Below the pieces are notes generated by a model, which was not told the origin of the DNA, did not search any database, and saw only the letters and a list, made by a program, of their open reading frames with translations. The translations under genes were made by a program, and so were the position numbers. From the NCBI RefSeq assembly GCF_950295315.1, contig NW_026647180.1, positions 186,001 to 250,000 of the forward strand: 64,000 nt of DNA. Direction: 5' to 3'. Origin of the DNA: Erinaceus europaeus. Its lineage: Eukaryota > Chordata > Mammalia > Eulipotyphla > Erinaceidae. Positions 22,741 through 35,265 of the stretch are shown in pieces (position 1 is the first letter of the stretch; each line of letters begins with the position of its first letter).

Positions 22741-25245
22741 CCAGATTTTCCATGCAAAACGGAAGCTTCCAGGGTTCTGAAAGAGGGTGTTTTGATGGCT
22801 GTGAAATGTCTTTTCCAAGTGCCTCATGGGGTTTTCAAATCCTTTTGAAACCCGAAGTTCTTTCTTGTATCTAGGGAATATTCTCACGTCTGGCCAGAAC
22901 GGCCACCCAACTAGGAGCACAGCTATTCCGGGGTCAGGAGGTCTGCCAGCCTGCTGGTTCCCGGATGGATTCCTGAGTATGTCCTCAGGGCCCAAGTGGT
23001 AGCACGTGTTTCCAATTGCCTTAATTAGCAGCATCCAGGCCCTCAGGTGAGGTTCGGGGCTGTGATCTCCACTGGAAGCACCGAATTCAGCCAATGGAGG
23101 CTTCCGTCTTTCTTTTGTCTGTCCATAGCAAGGGCCCGGGGAGTTTGTGCTTCCTGCAAGCAGAGAGACTTTGTATGGGACACTCATGCATGCCTACTTC
23201 TGGGAATCTCTCTGAGTGTGATGTGTGGACACCAGGAGACCATGATCAGGGATGTAAGGCCACAGGAGCAATTGCCTTAGCCGGACCCAAAGGGTAGGTG
23301 TAAGGGACCGGGTTCATCCACTATTGTTTGGTCAAACACAGTTCCCATCTATGTTGAAACACAGCTCTTTCTGAGTACTTTCTGTGCTTGGAATCTGCTG
23401 CCTTGAGCAGTGGACTGAGAGCCTGGAGGCTAAGTAGGCAGCCAAACGTGACTGGACAGGCTCATGCCCCTGAATTCTGAAGGGATCCCCAGCTTCCCCC
23501 GTTGCCAGTTTTTGGATGATAGATAGTGAGGCATGGGATTGAATAGGGAAATCAGGAGATTTAGACATGAGAGTCCCTTTGCATATGCACTCTTGCTTAG
23601 CCAGAATCTGGGCTAGCTGGCTTGCCCTGACCAGCTAGGTTCTCTGTACATAAGTTGCAGGTGAGGCTGGCGACCTTGCCACCCATGCTCTGAGACTACT
23701 ACAGGTGAGCTCTAAGCACACACAGACACACACACATTCAGACAAACAGACTGACACACACACAGACACATTACTGTCAGGTCTGGTAGTACAGCATATG
23801 GTGAAGGCTAGGGCTGTCTGGGGTCTGTGGGCATGAGAGCTGCTGCCTTACAATCTCTACAAGCCAGGGTTGATCCTGTCATCAATTAACACAGTGTAGG
23901 AGGTTTTTGTATTCAGAGACACTGAAGAGGGAGAGGTTTTTGCCCTAATCTGGCACTGGGAACCAGCAGCTGCTCTGTGTGTGTTGCCAGACTAGGAAAC
24001 TTGTGGTGCCTGTGCATGTGGAGAGTCTCCTGGATGACTTCCTTCTCGAGCCTTTTTCGATCGGTCCCTTTGGATCTGCATATAGCTAATGATTTGGAGA
24101 TTTTACTTCATTGGACAATTCTTTTCCTGATGCACAGTTTCTCTCCAGGTTTTAGCAATCAATTGTCTGAATGTCATATCGAATACATTGTAGAAAATGT
24201 CTACATCAGTGTCTCTCTCTATCTCTCCGTCTCTATATATATGTAAATTGTAGAGGTCTGAAAATATTTTTTTTAGCTATTGACCTGCAGAACTCTGTAT
24301 TATGGTAGTAAAGTTGATACACCTGGCCCTTCTGAGCCACGGTCATAACAGACATCTCACAGAGCCATATCATTTATCACTGTACAAATCTCTCTCAGCA
24401 CAAACTACCGCTGCCAATCATCTACATCCCTCTTGCTCATTTTGTCCACCGAGTCCTAATCCAAAACTGTAAATCAAATAAGAAATACACATAGTGCAGT
24501 TACCTGCACACAGGACAGGCTGAGGCTGGACTAGGGATATGCAATACGTCTGCCTGCATCTTGACTGGAGCATCACTAAAACTACTTACAATTTGGAGAG
24601 GCGGGGGCAGTTTTGGAGAGTGGGCTGCCGGCCCAGTGTTGCTTCTCAGAGTGGCTAAGACCTAGATGTTCTAAGTGTTACCTTTCCTCAAAAACATAAA
24701 ATAGCAATGCCACTTGTAAGAAGTATGAATGGGCATGGAGGGTTTGTTTTCAGTGCTCTGGCACTGATCAACAAAGGGCCAGAATTTCAGTCCTTTTCTG
24801 TCTCTGTCATTCTGTCTCTCTGACTGTCTCTACATGCCTCCTTCCCTGGGCCCTTACTGGAAGTCAGTGATTGCATAGTGAACTCAGTCATTCTGGTGTT
24901 GAAATTTTCCTTTCTTTGCCTTTTGGATTATTTAGTCTCCTGCACATGGTGTAGTACAGAGGGGAACTGCAGAGACAGCGTTGCTGCTGCAGGTTCCAGG
25001 CATATGTGCATCTGCAGCTGCAGCTGTCCAGGCCCTCTGTGCTTGACTCCCATTCTCCAGGGCCCTGAGGCTGACACTCAGCCTAAAAGCAGCCCTCCTC
25101 ACCTTCCTGCACAGCGTCCTTGTCCTAATTCCATGAGAGACCAGGTGAAGAGAAGTGAAACTCTATCCCCCTGGCAGACACATTGTGCTTTCCCTCTATT
25201 AAGCCGAATGTAAAGGATCTGTGGTACTGATGGCCACACCATTGT
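22741..25245 (+). repeat. Array unit U2 (2505 bp)
   Basis: It differs from U1 at only a few bases. It has the U1-type G/T pair at 23390/23396 but the interior-type C at 24204 and A at 24870. It alone has G at 22956, which removes an antisense stop and fuses two minus-strand frames into a 197-codon frame; one private substitution is not evidence for a gene. Confidence 0.9.
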
Positions 25246-27750
25246 CCAGATTTTCCATGCAAAACGGAAGCTTCCAGGGTTCTGAAAGAGGGTGTTTTGA
25301 TGGCTGTGAAATGTCTTTTCCAAGTGCCTCATGGGGTTTTCAAATCCTTTTGAAACCCGAAGTTCTTTCTTGTATCTAGGGAATATTCTCACGTCTGGCC
25401 AGAACGGCCACCCAACTAGGAGCACAGCTATTCCGGGGTCAGGAGGTCTGCCAGCCTGCTAGTTCCCGGATGGATTCCTGAGTATGTCCTCAGGGCCCAA
25501 GTGGTAGCACGTGTTTCCAATTGCCTTAATTAGCAGCATCCAGGCCCTCAGGTGAGGTTCGGGGCTGTGATCTCCACTGGAAGCACCGAATTCAGCCAAT
25601 GGAGGCTTCCGTCTTTCTTTTGTCTGTCCATAGCAAGGGCCCGGGGAGTTTGTGCTTCCTGCAAGCAGAGAGACTTTGTATGGGACACTCATGCATGCCT
25701 ACTTCTGGGAATCTCTCTGAGTGTGATGTGTGGACACCAGGAGACCATGATCAGGGATGTAAGGCCACAGGAGCAATTGCCTTAGCCGGACCCAAAGGGT
25801 AGGTGTAAGGGACCGGGTTCATCCACTATTGTTTGGTCAAACACAGTTCCCATCTATGTTGAAACACAGCTCTTTCTGAGTACTTTCTGTGCTTCGAATC
25901 CGCTGCCTTGAGCAGTGGACTGAGAGCCTGGAGGCTAAGTAGGCAGCCAAACGTGACTGGACAGGCTCATGCCCCTGAATTCTGAAGGGATCCCCAGCTT
26001 CCCCCGTTGCCAGTTTTTGGATGATAGATAGTGAGGCATGGGATTGAATAGGGAAATCAGGAGATTTAGACATGAGAGTCCCTTTGCATATGCACTCTTG
26101 CTTAGCCAGAATCTGGGCTAGCTGGCTTGCCCTGACCAGCTAGGTTCTCTGTACATAAGTTGCAGGTGAGGCTGGCGACCTTGCCACCCATGCTCTGAGA
26201 CTACTACAGGTGAGCTCTAAGCACACACAGACACACACACATTCAGACAAACAGACTGACACACACACAGACACATTACTGTCAGGTCTGGTAGTACAGC
26301 ATATGGTGAAGGCTAGGGCTGTCTGGGGTCTGTGGGCATGAGAGCTGCTGCCTTACAATCTCTACAAGCCAGGGTTGATCCTGTCATCAATTAACACAGT
26401 GTAGGAGGTTTTTGTATTCAGAGACACTGAAGAGGGAGAGGTTTTTGCCCTAATCTGGCACTGGGAACCAGCAGCTGCTCTGTGTGTGTTGCCAGACTAG
26501 GAAACTTGTGGTGCCTGTGCATGTGGAGAGTCTCCTGGATGACTTCCTTCTCGAGCCTTTTTCGATCGGTCCCTTTGGATCTGCATATAGCTAATGATTT
26601 GGAGATTTTACTTCATTGGACAATTCTTTTCCTGATGCACAGTTTCTCTCCAGGTTTTAGCAATCAATTGTCTGAATGTCATATCGAATACATTGTAGAA
26701 AATGTCTACATCAGTGTCTCTCTCTATCTCTCCGTCTCTATATATATGTAAATTGTAGAGGTCTGAAAATATTTTTTTTAGCTATTGACCTGCAGAACTC
26801 TGTATTATGGTAGTAAAGTTGATACACCTGGCCCTTCTGAGCCACGGTCATAACAGACATCTCACAGAGCCATATCATTTATCACTGTACAAATCTCTCT
26901 CAGCACAAACTACCGCTGCCAATCATCTACATCCCTCTTGCTCATTTTGTCCACCGAGTCCTAATCCAAAACTGTAAATCAAATAAGAAATACACATAGT
27001 GCAGTTACCTGCACACAGGACAGGCTGAGGCTGGACTAGGGATATGCAATACGTCTGCCTGCATCTTGACTGGAGCATCACTAAAACTACTTACAATTTG
27101 GAGAGGCGGGGGCAGTTTTGGAGAGTGGGCTGCCGGCCCAGTGTTGCTTCTCAGAGTGGCTAAGACCTAGATGTTCTAAGTGTTACCTTTCCTCAAAAAC
27201 ATAAAATAGCAATGCCACTTGTAAGAAGTATGAATGGGCATGGAGGGTTTGTTTTCAGTGCTCTGGCACTGATCAACAAAGGGCCAGAATTTCAGTCCTT
27301 TTCTGTCTCTGTCATTCTGTCTCTCTGACTGTCTCTACATGCCTCCTTCCCTGGGCCCTTACTGGAAGTCAGTGATTGCATAGTGAACTCAGTCATTCTG
27401 GTGTTGAAATTTTCCTTTCTTTGCCTTTTGGATTATTTAGTCTCCTGCACATGGTGTAGTACAGAGGGGAACTGCAGAGACAGCGTTGCTGCTGCAGGTT
27501 CCAGGCATATGTGCATCTGCAGCTGCAGCTGTCCAGGCCCTCTGTGCTTGACTCCCATTCTCCAGGGCCCTGAGGCTGACACTCAGCCTAAAAGCAGCCC
27601 TCCTCACCTTCCTGCACAGCGTCCTTGTCCTAATTCCATGAGAGACCAGGTGAAGAGAAGTGAAACTCTATCCCCCTGGCAGACACATTGTGCTTTCCCT
27701 CTATTAAGCCGAATGTAAAGGATCTGTGGTACTGATGGCCACACCATTGT
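25246..27750 (+). repeat. Array unit U3 (2505 bp)
   Basis: Interior-type unit. It carries the C/C pair at 25895/25901 shared only with U4 and U5, and the interior C and A states at the other variable sites. Confidence 0.9.
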
Positions 27751-30255
27751 CCAGATTTTCCATGCAAAACGGAAGCTTCCAGGGTTCTGAAAGAGGGTGT
27801 TTTGATGGCTGTGAAATGTCTTTTCCAAGTGCCTCATGGGGTTTTCAAATCCTTTTGAAACCCGAAGTTCTTTCTTGTATCTAGGGAATATTCTCACGTC
27901 TGGCCAGAACGGCCACCCAACTAGGAGCACAGCTATTCCGGGGTCAGGAGGTCTGCCAGCCTGCTAGTTCCCGGATGGATTCCTGAGTATGTCCTCAGGG
28001 CCCAAGTGGTAGCACGTGTTTCCAATTGCCTTAATTAGCAGCATCCAGGCCCTCAGGTGAGGTTCGGGGCTGTGATCTCCACTGGAAGCACCGAATTCAG
28101 CCAATGGAGGCTTCCGTCTTTCTTTTGTCTGTCCATAGCAAGGGCCCGGGGAGTTTGTGCTTCCTGCAAGCAGAGAGACTTTGTATGGGACACTCATGCA
28201 TGCCTACTTCTGGGAATCTCTCTGAGTGTGATGTGTGGACACCAGGAGACCATGATCAGGGATGTAAGGCCACAGGAGCAATTGCCTTAGCCGGACCCAA
28301 AGGGTAGGTGTAAGGGACCGGGTTCATCCACTATTGTTTGGTCAAACACAGTTCCCATCTATGTTGAAACACAGCTCTTTCTGAGTACTTTCTGTGCTTC
28401 GAATCCGCTGCCTTGAGCAGTGGACTGAGAGCCTGGAGGCTAAGTAGGCAGCCAAACGTGACTGGACAGGCTCATGCCCCTGAATTCTGAAGGGATCCCC
28501 AGCTTCCCCCGTTGCCAGTTTTTGGATGATAGATAGTGAGGCATGGGATTGAATAGGGAAATCAGGAGATTTAGACATGAGAGTCCCTTTGCATATGCAC
28601 TCTTGCTTAGCCAGAATCTGGGCTAGCTGGCTTGCCCTGACCAGCTAGGTTCTCTGTACATAAGTTGCAGGTGAGGCTGGCGACCTTGCCACCCATGCTC
28701 TGAGACTACTACAGGTGAGCTCTAAGCACACACAGACACACACACATTCAGACAAACAGACTGACACACACACAGACACATTACTGTCAGGTCTGGTAGT
28801 ACAGCATATGGTGAAGGCTAGGGCTGTCTGGGGTCTGTGGGCATGAGAGCTGCTGCCTTACAATCTCTACAAGCCAGGGTTGATCCTGTCATCAATTAAC
28901 ACAGTGTAGGAGGTTTTTGTATTCAGAGACACTGAAGAGGGAGAGGTTTTTGCCCTAATCTGGCACTGGGAACCAGCAGCTGCTCTGTGTGTGTTGCCAG
29001 ACTAGGAAACTTGTGGTGCCTGTGCATGTGGAGAGTCTCCTGGATGACTTCCTTCTCGAGCCTTTTTCGATCGGTCCCTTTGGATCTGCATATAGCTAAT
29101 GATTTGGAGATTTTACTTCATTGGACAATTCTTTTCCTGATGCACAGTTTCTCTCCAGGTTTTAGCAATCAATTGTCTGAATGTCATATCGAATACATTG
29201 TAGAAAATGTCTACATCAGTGTCTCTCTCTATCTCTCCGTCTCTATATATATGTAAATTGTAGAGGTCTGAAAATATTTTTTTTAGCTATTGACCTGCAG
29301 AACTCTGTATTATGGTAGTAAAGTTGATACACCTGGCCCTTCTGAGCCACGGTCATAACAGACATCTCACAGAGCCATATCATTTATCACTGTACAAATC
29401 TCTCTCAGCACAAACTACCGCTGCCAATCATCTACATCCCTCTTGCTCATTTTGTCCACCGAGTCCTAATCCAAAACTGTAAATCAAATAAGAAATACAC
29501 ATAGTGCAGTTACCTGCACACAGGACAGGCTGAGGCTGGACTAGGGATATGCAATACGTCTGCCTGCATCTTGACTGGAGCATCACTAAAACTACTTACA
29601 ATTTGGAGAGGCGGGGGCAGTTTTGGAGAGTGGGCTGCCGGCCCAGTGTTGCTTCTCAGAGTGGCTAAGACCTAGATGTTCTAAGTGTTACCTTTCCTCA
29701 AAAACATAAAATAGCAATGCCACTTGTAAGAAGTATGAATGGGCATGGAGGGTTTGTTTTCAGTGCTCTGGCACTGATCAACAAAGGGCCAGAATTTCAG
29801 TCCTTTTCTGTCTCTGTCATTCTGTCTCTCTGACTGTCTCTACATGCCTCCTTCCCTGGGCCCTTACTGGAAGTCAGTGATTGCATAGTGAACTCAGTCA
29901 TTCTGGTGTTGAAATTTTCCTTTCTTTGCCTTTTGGATTATTTAGTCTCCTGCACATGGTGTAGTACAGAGGGGAACTGCAGAGACAGCGTTGCTGCTGC
30001 AGGTTCCAGGCATATGTGCATCTGCAGCTGCAGCTGTCCAGGCCCTCTGTGCTTGACTCCCATTCTCCAGGGCCCTGAGGCTGACACTCAGCCTAAAAGC
30101 AGCCCTCCTCACCTTCCTGCACAGCGTCCTTGTCCTAATTCCATGAGAGACCAGGTGAAGAGAAGTGAAACTCTATCCCCCTGGCAGACACATTGTGCTT
30201 TCCCTCTATTAAGCCGAATGTAAAGGATCTGTGGTACTGATGGCCACACCATTGT
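27751..30255 (+). repeat. Array unit U4 (2505 bp)
   Basis: Central unit. I see no difference from U3 at the positions compared, including C at 28400 and 28406. Confidence 0.9.
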
Positions 30256-32760
30256 CCAGATTTTCCATGCAAAACGGAAGCTTCCAGGGTTCTGAAAGAG
30301 GGTGTTTTGATGGCTGTGAAATGTCTTTTCCAAGTGCCTCATGGGGTTTTCAAATCCTTTTGAAACCCGAAGTTCTTTCTTGTATCTAGGGAATATTCTC
30401 ACGTCTGGCCAGAACGGCCACCCAACTAGGAGCACAGCTATTCCGGGGTCAGGAGGTCTGCCAGCCTGCTAGTTCCCGGATGGATTCCTGAGTATGTCCT
30501 CAGGGCCCAAGTGGTAGCACGTGTTTCCAATTGCCTTAATTAGCAGCATCCAGGCCCTCAGGTGAGGTTCGGGGCTGTGATCTCCACTGGAAGCACCGAA
30601 TTCAGCCAATGGAGGCTTCCGTCTTTCTTTTGTCTGTCCATAGCAAGGGCCCGGGGAGTTTGTGCTTCCTGCAAGCAGAGAGACTTTGTATGGGACACTC
30701 ATGCATGCCTACTTCTGGGAATCTCTCTGAGTGTGATGTGTGGACACCAGGAGACCATGATCAGGGATGTAAGGCCACAGGAGCAATTGCCTTAGCCGGA
30801 CCCAAAGGGTAGGTGTAAGGGACCGGGTTCATCCACTATTGTTTGGTCAAACACAGTTCCCATCTATGTTGAAACACAGCTCTTTCTGAGTACTTTCTGT
30901 GCTTCGAATCCGCTGCCTTGAGCAGTGGACTGAGAGCCTGGAGGCTAAGTAGGCAGCCAAACGTGACTGGACAGGCTCATGCCCCTGAATTCTGAAGGGA
31001 TCCCCAGCTTCCCCCGTTGCCAGTTTTTGGATGATAGATAGTGAGGCATGGGATTGAATAGGGAAATCAGGAGATTTAGACATGAGAGTCCCTTTGCATA
31101 TGCACTCTTGCTTAGCCAGAATCTGGGCTAGCTGGCTTGCCCTGACCAGCTAGGTTCTCTGTACATAAGTTGCAGGTGAGGCTGGCGACCTTGCCACCCA
31201 TGCTCTGAGACTACTACAGGTGAGCTCTAAGCACACACAGACACACACACATTCAGACAAACAGACTGACACACACACAGACACATTACTGTCAGGTCTG
31301 GTAGTACAGCATATGGTGAAGGCTAGGGCTGTCTGGGGTCTGTGGGCATGAGAGCTGCTGCCTTACAATCTCTACAAGCCAGGGTTGATCCTGTCATCAA
31401 TTAACACAGTGTAGGAGGTTTTTGTATTCAGAGACACTGAAGAGGGAGAGGTTTTTGCCCTAATCTGGCACTGGGAACCAGCAGCTGCTCTGTGTGTGTT
31501 GCCAGACTAGGAAACTTGTGGTGCCTGTGCATGTGGAGAGTCTCCTGGATGACTTCCTTCTCGAGCCTTTTTCGATCGGTCCCTTTGGATCTGCATATAG
31601 CTAATGATTTGGAGATTTTACTTCATTGGACAATTCTTTTCCTGATGCACAGTTTCTCTCCAGGTTTTAGCAATCAATTGTCTGAATGTCATATCTAATA
31701 CATTGTAGAAAATGTCTACATCAGTGTCTCTCTCTATCTCTCCGTCTCTATATATATGTAAATTGTAGAGGTCTGAAAATATTTTTTTTAGCTATTGACC
31801 TGCAGAACTCTGTATTATGGTAGTAAAGTTGATACACCTGGCCCTTCTGAGCCACGGTCATAACAGACATCTCACAGAGCCATATCATTTATCACTGTAC
31901 AAATCTCTCTCAGCACAAACTACCGCTGCCAATCATCTACATCCCTCTTGCTCATTTTGTCCACCGAGTCCTAATCCAAAACTGTAAATCAAATAAGAAA
32001 TACACATAGTGCAGTTACCTGCACACAGGACAGGCTGAGGCTGGACTAGGGATATGCAATACGTCTGCCTGCATCTTGACTGGAGCATCACTAAAACTAC
32101 TTACAATTTGGAGAGGCGGGGGCAGTTTTGGAGAGTGGGCTGCCGGCCCAGTGTTGCTTCTCAGAGTGGCTAAGACCTAGATGTTCTAAGTGTTACCTTT
32201 CCTCAAAAACATAAAATAGCAATGCCACTTGTAAGAAGTATGAATGGGCATGGAGGGTTTGTTTTCAGTGCTCTGGCACTGATCAACAAAGGGCCAGAAT
32301 TTCAGTCCTTTTCTGTCTCTGTCATTCTGTCTCTCTGACTGTCTCTACATGCCTCCTTCCCTGGGCCCTTACTGGAAGTCAGTGATTGCATAGTGAACTC
32401 AGTCATTCTGGTGTTGAAATTTTCCTTTCTTTGCCTTTTGGATTATTTAGTCTCCTGCACATGGTGTAGTACAGAGGGGAACTGCAGAGACAGCGTTGCT
32501 GCTGCAGGTTCCAGGCATATGTGCATCTGCAGCTGCAGCTGTCCAGGCCCTCTGTGCTTGACTCCCATTCTCCAGGGCCCTGAGGCTGACACTCAGCCTA
32601 AAAGCAGCCCTCCTCACCTTCCTGCACAGCGTCCTTGTCCTAATTCCATGAGAGACCAGGTGAAGAGAAGTGAAACTCTATCCCCCTGGCAGACACATTG
32701 TGCTTTCCCTCTATTAAGCCGAATGTAAAGGATCTGTGGTACTGATGGCCACACCATTGT
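30256..32760 (+). repeat. Array unit U5 (2505 bp)
   Basis: Same C/C haplotype as U3-U4 (30905/30911). A private T at 31696 introduces a stop in a forward frame that is open in the other units, which argues against protein-level constraint. Confidence 0.9.
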
Positions 32761-35265
32761 CCAGATTTTCCATGCAAAACGGAAGCTTCCAGGGTTCTGA
32801 AAGAGGGTGTTTTGATGGCTGTGAAATGTCTTTTCCAAGTGCCTCATGGGGTTTTCAAATCCTTTTGAAACCCGAAGTTCTTTCTTGTATCTAGGGAATA
32901 TTCTCACGTCTGGCCAGAACGGCCACCCAACTAGGAGCACAGCTATTCCGGGGTCAGGAGGTCTGCCAGCCTGCTAGTTCCCGGATGGATTCCTGAGTAT
33001 GTCCTCAGGGCCCAAGTGGTAGCACGTGTTTCCAATTGCCTTAATTAGCAGCATCCAGGCCCTCAGGTGAGGTTCGGGGCTGTGATCTCCACTGGAAGCA
33101 CCGAATTCAGCCAATGGAGGCTTCCGTCTTTCTTTTGTCTGTCCATAGCAAGGGCCCGGGGAGTTTGTGCTTCCTGCAAGCAGAGAGACTTTGTATGGGA
33201 CACTCATGCATGCCTACTTCTGGGAATCTCTCTGAGTGTGATGTGTGGACACCAGGAGACCATGATCAGGCATGTAAGGCCACAGGAGCAATTGCCTTAG
33301 CCGGACCCAAAGGGTAGGTGTAAGGGACCGGGTTCATCCACTATTGTTTGGTCAAACACAGTTCCCATCTATGTTGAAACACAGCTCTTTCTGAGTACTT
33401 TCTGTGCTTGGAATCCGCTGCCTTGAGCAGTGGACTGAGAGCCTGGAGGCTAAGTAGGCAGCCAAACGTGACTGGACAGGCTCATGCCCCTGAATTCTGA
33501 AGGGATCCCCAGCTTCCCCCGTTGCCAGTTTTTGGATGATAGATAGTGAGGCATGGGATTGAATAGGGAAATCAGGAGATTTAGACATGAGAGTCCCTTT
33601 GCATATGCACTCTTGCTTAGCCAGAATCTGGGCTAGCTGGCTTGCCCTGACCAGCTAGGTTCTCTGTACATAAGTTGCAGGTGAGGCTGGCGACCTTGCC
33701 ACCCATGCTCTGAGACTACTACAGGTGAGCTCTAAGCACACACAGACACACACACATTCAGACAAACAGACTGACACACACACAGACACATTACTGTCAG
33801 GTCTGGTAGTACAGCATATGGTGAAGGCTAGGGCTGTCTGGGGTCTGTGGGCATGAGAGCTGCTGCCTTACAATCTCTACAAGCCAGGGTTGATCCTGTC
33901 ATCAATTAACACAGTGTAGGAGGTTTTTGTATTCAGAGACACTGAAGAGGGAGAGGTTTTTGCCCTAATCTGGCACTGGGAACCAGCAGCTGCTCTGTGT
34001 GTGTTGCCAGACTAGGAAACTTGTGGTGCCTGTGCATGTGGAGAGTCTCCTGGATGACTTCCTTCTCGAGCCTTTTTCGATCGGTCCCTTTGGATCTGCA
34101 TATAGCTAATGATTTGGAGATTTTACTTCATTGGACAATTCTTTTCCTGATGCACAGTTTCTCTCCAGGTTTTAGCAATCAATTGTCTGAATGTCATATC
34201 GAATACATTGTAGAAAATGTCTACATCAGTGTCTCTCTCTATCTCTCCGTCTCTATATATATGTAAATTGTAGAGGTCTGAAAATATTTTTTTTAGCTAT
34301 TGACCTGCAGAACTCTGTATTATGGTAGTAAAGTTGATACACCTGGCCCTTCTGAGCCACGGTCATAACAGACATCTCACAGAGCCATATCATTTATCAC
34401 TGTACAAATCTCTCTCAGCACAAACTACCGCTGCCAATCATCTACATCCCTCTTGCTCATTTTGTCCACCGAGTCCTAATCCAAAACTGTAAATCAAATA
34501 AGAAATACACATAGTGCAGTTACCTGCACACAGGACAGGCTGAGGCTGGACTAGGGATATGCAATACGTCTGCCTGCATCTTGACTGGAGCATCACTAAA
34601 ACTACTTACAATTTGGAGAGGCGGGGGCAGTTTTGGAGAGTGGGCTGCCGGCCCAGTGTTGCTTCTCAGAGTGGCTAAGACCTAGATGTTCTAAGTGTTA
34701 CCTTTCCTCAAAAACATAAAATAGCAATGCCACTTGTAAGAAGTATGAATGGGCATGGAGGGTTTGTTTTCAGTGCTCTGGCACTGATCAACAAAGGGCC
34801 AGAATTTCAGTCCTTTTCTGTCTCTGTCATTCTGTCTCTCTGACTGTCTCTACATGCCTCCTTCCCTGGGCCCTTACTGGAAGTCAGTGATTGCATAGTG
34901 AACTCAGTCATTCTGGTGTTGAAATTTTCCTTTCTTTGCCTTTTGGATTATTTAGTCTCCTGCACATGGTGTAGTACAGAGGGGAACTGCAGAGACAGCG
35001 TTGCTGCTGCAGGTTCCAGGCATATGTGCATCTGCAGCTGCAGCTGTCCAGGCCCTCTGTGCTTGACTCCCATTCTCCAGGGCCCTGAGGCTGACACTCA
35101 GCCTAAAAGCAGCCCTCCTCACCTTCCTGCACAGCGTCCTTGTCCTAATTCCATGAGAGACCAGGTGAAGAGAAGTGAAACTCTATCCCCCTGGCAGACA
35201 CATTGTGCTTTCCCTCTATTAAGCCGAATGTAAAGGATCTGTGGTACTGATGGCCACACCATTGT
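32761..35265 (+). repeat. Array unit U6 (2505 bp)
   Basis: Carries the G/C pair at 33410/33416 shared with U7. It also carries C at 33271, which otherwise occurs only in U1. Confidence 0.9.

Noticed and set aside
22594..23187. 197-codon minus-strand frame, the longest in the window.
   Set aside because: It exists only because of one private substitution (G at 22956) that removes a stop present in the other six array units. There is no family resemblance and it overlaps SINE-derived DNA.
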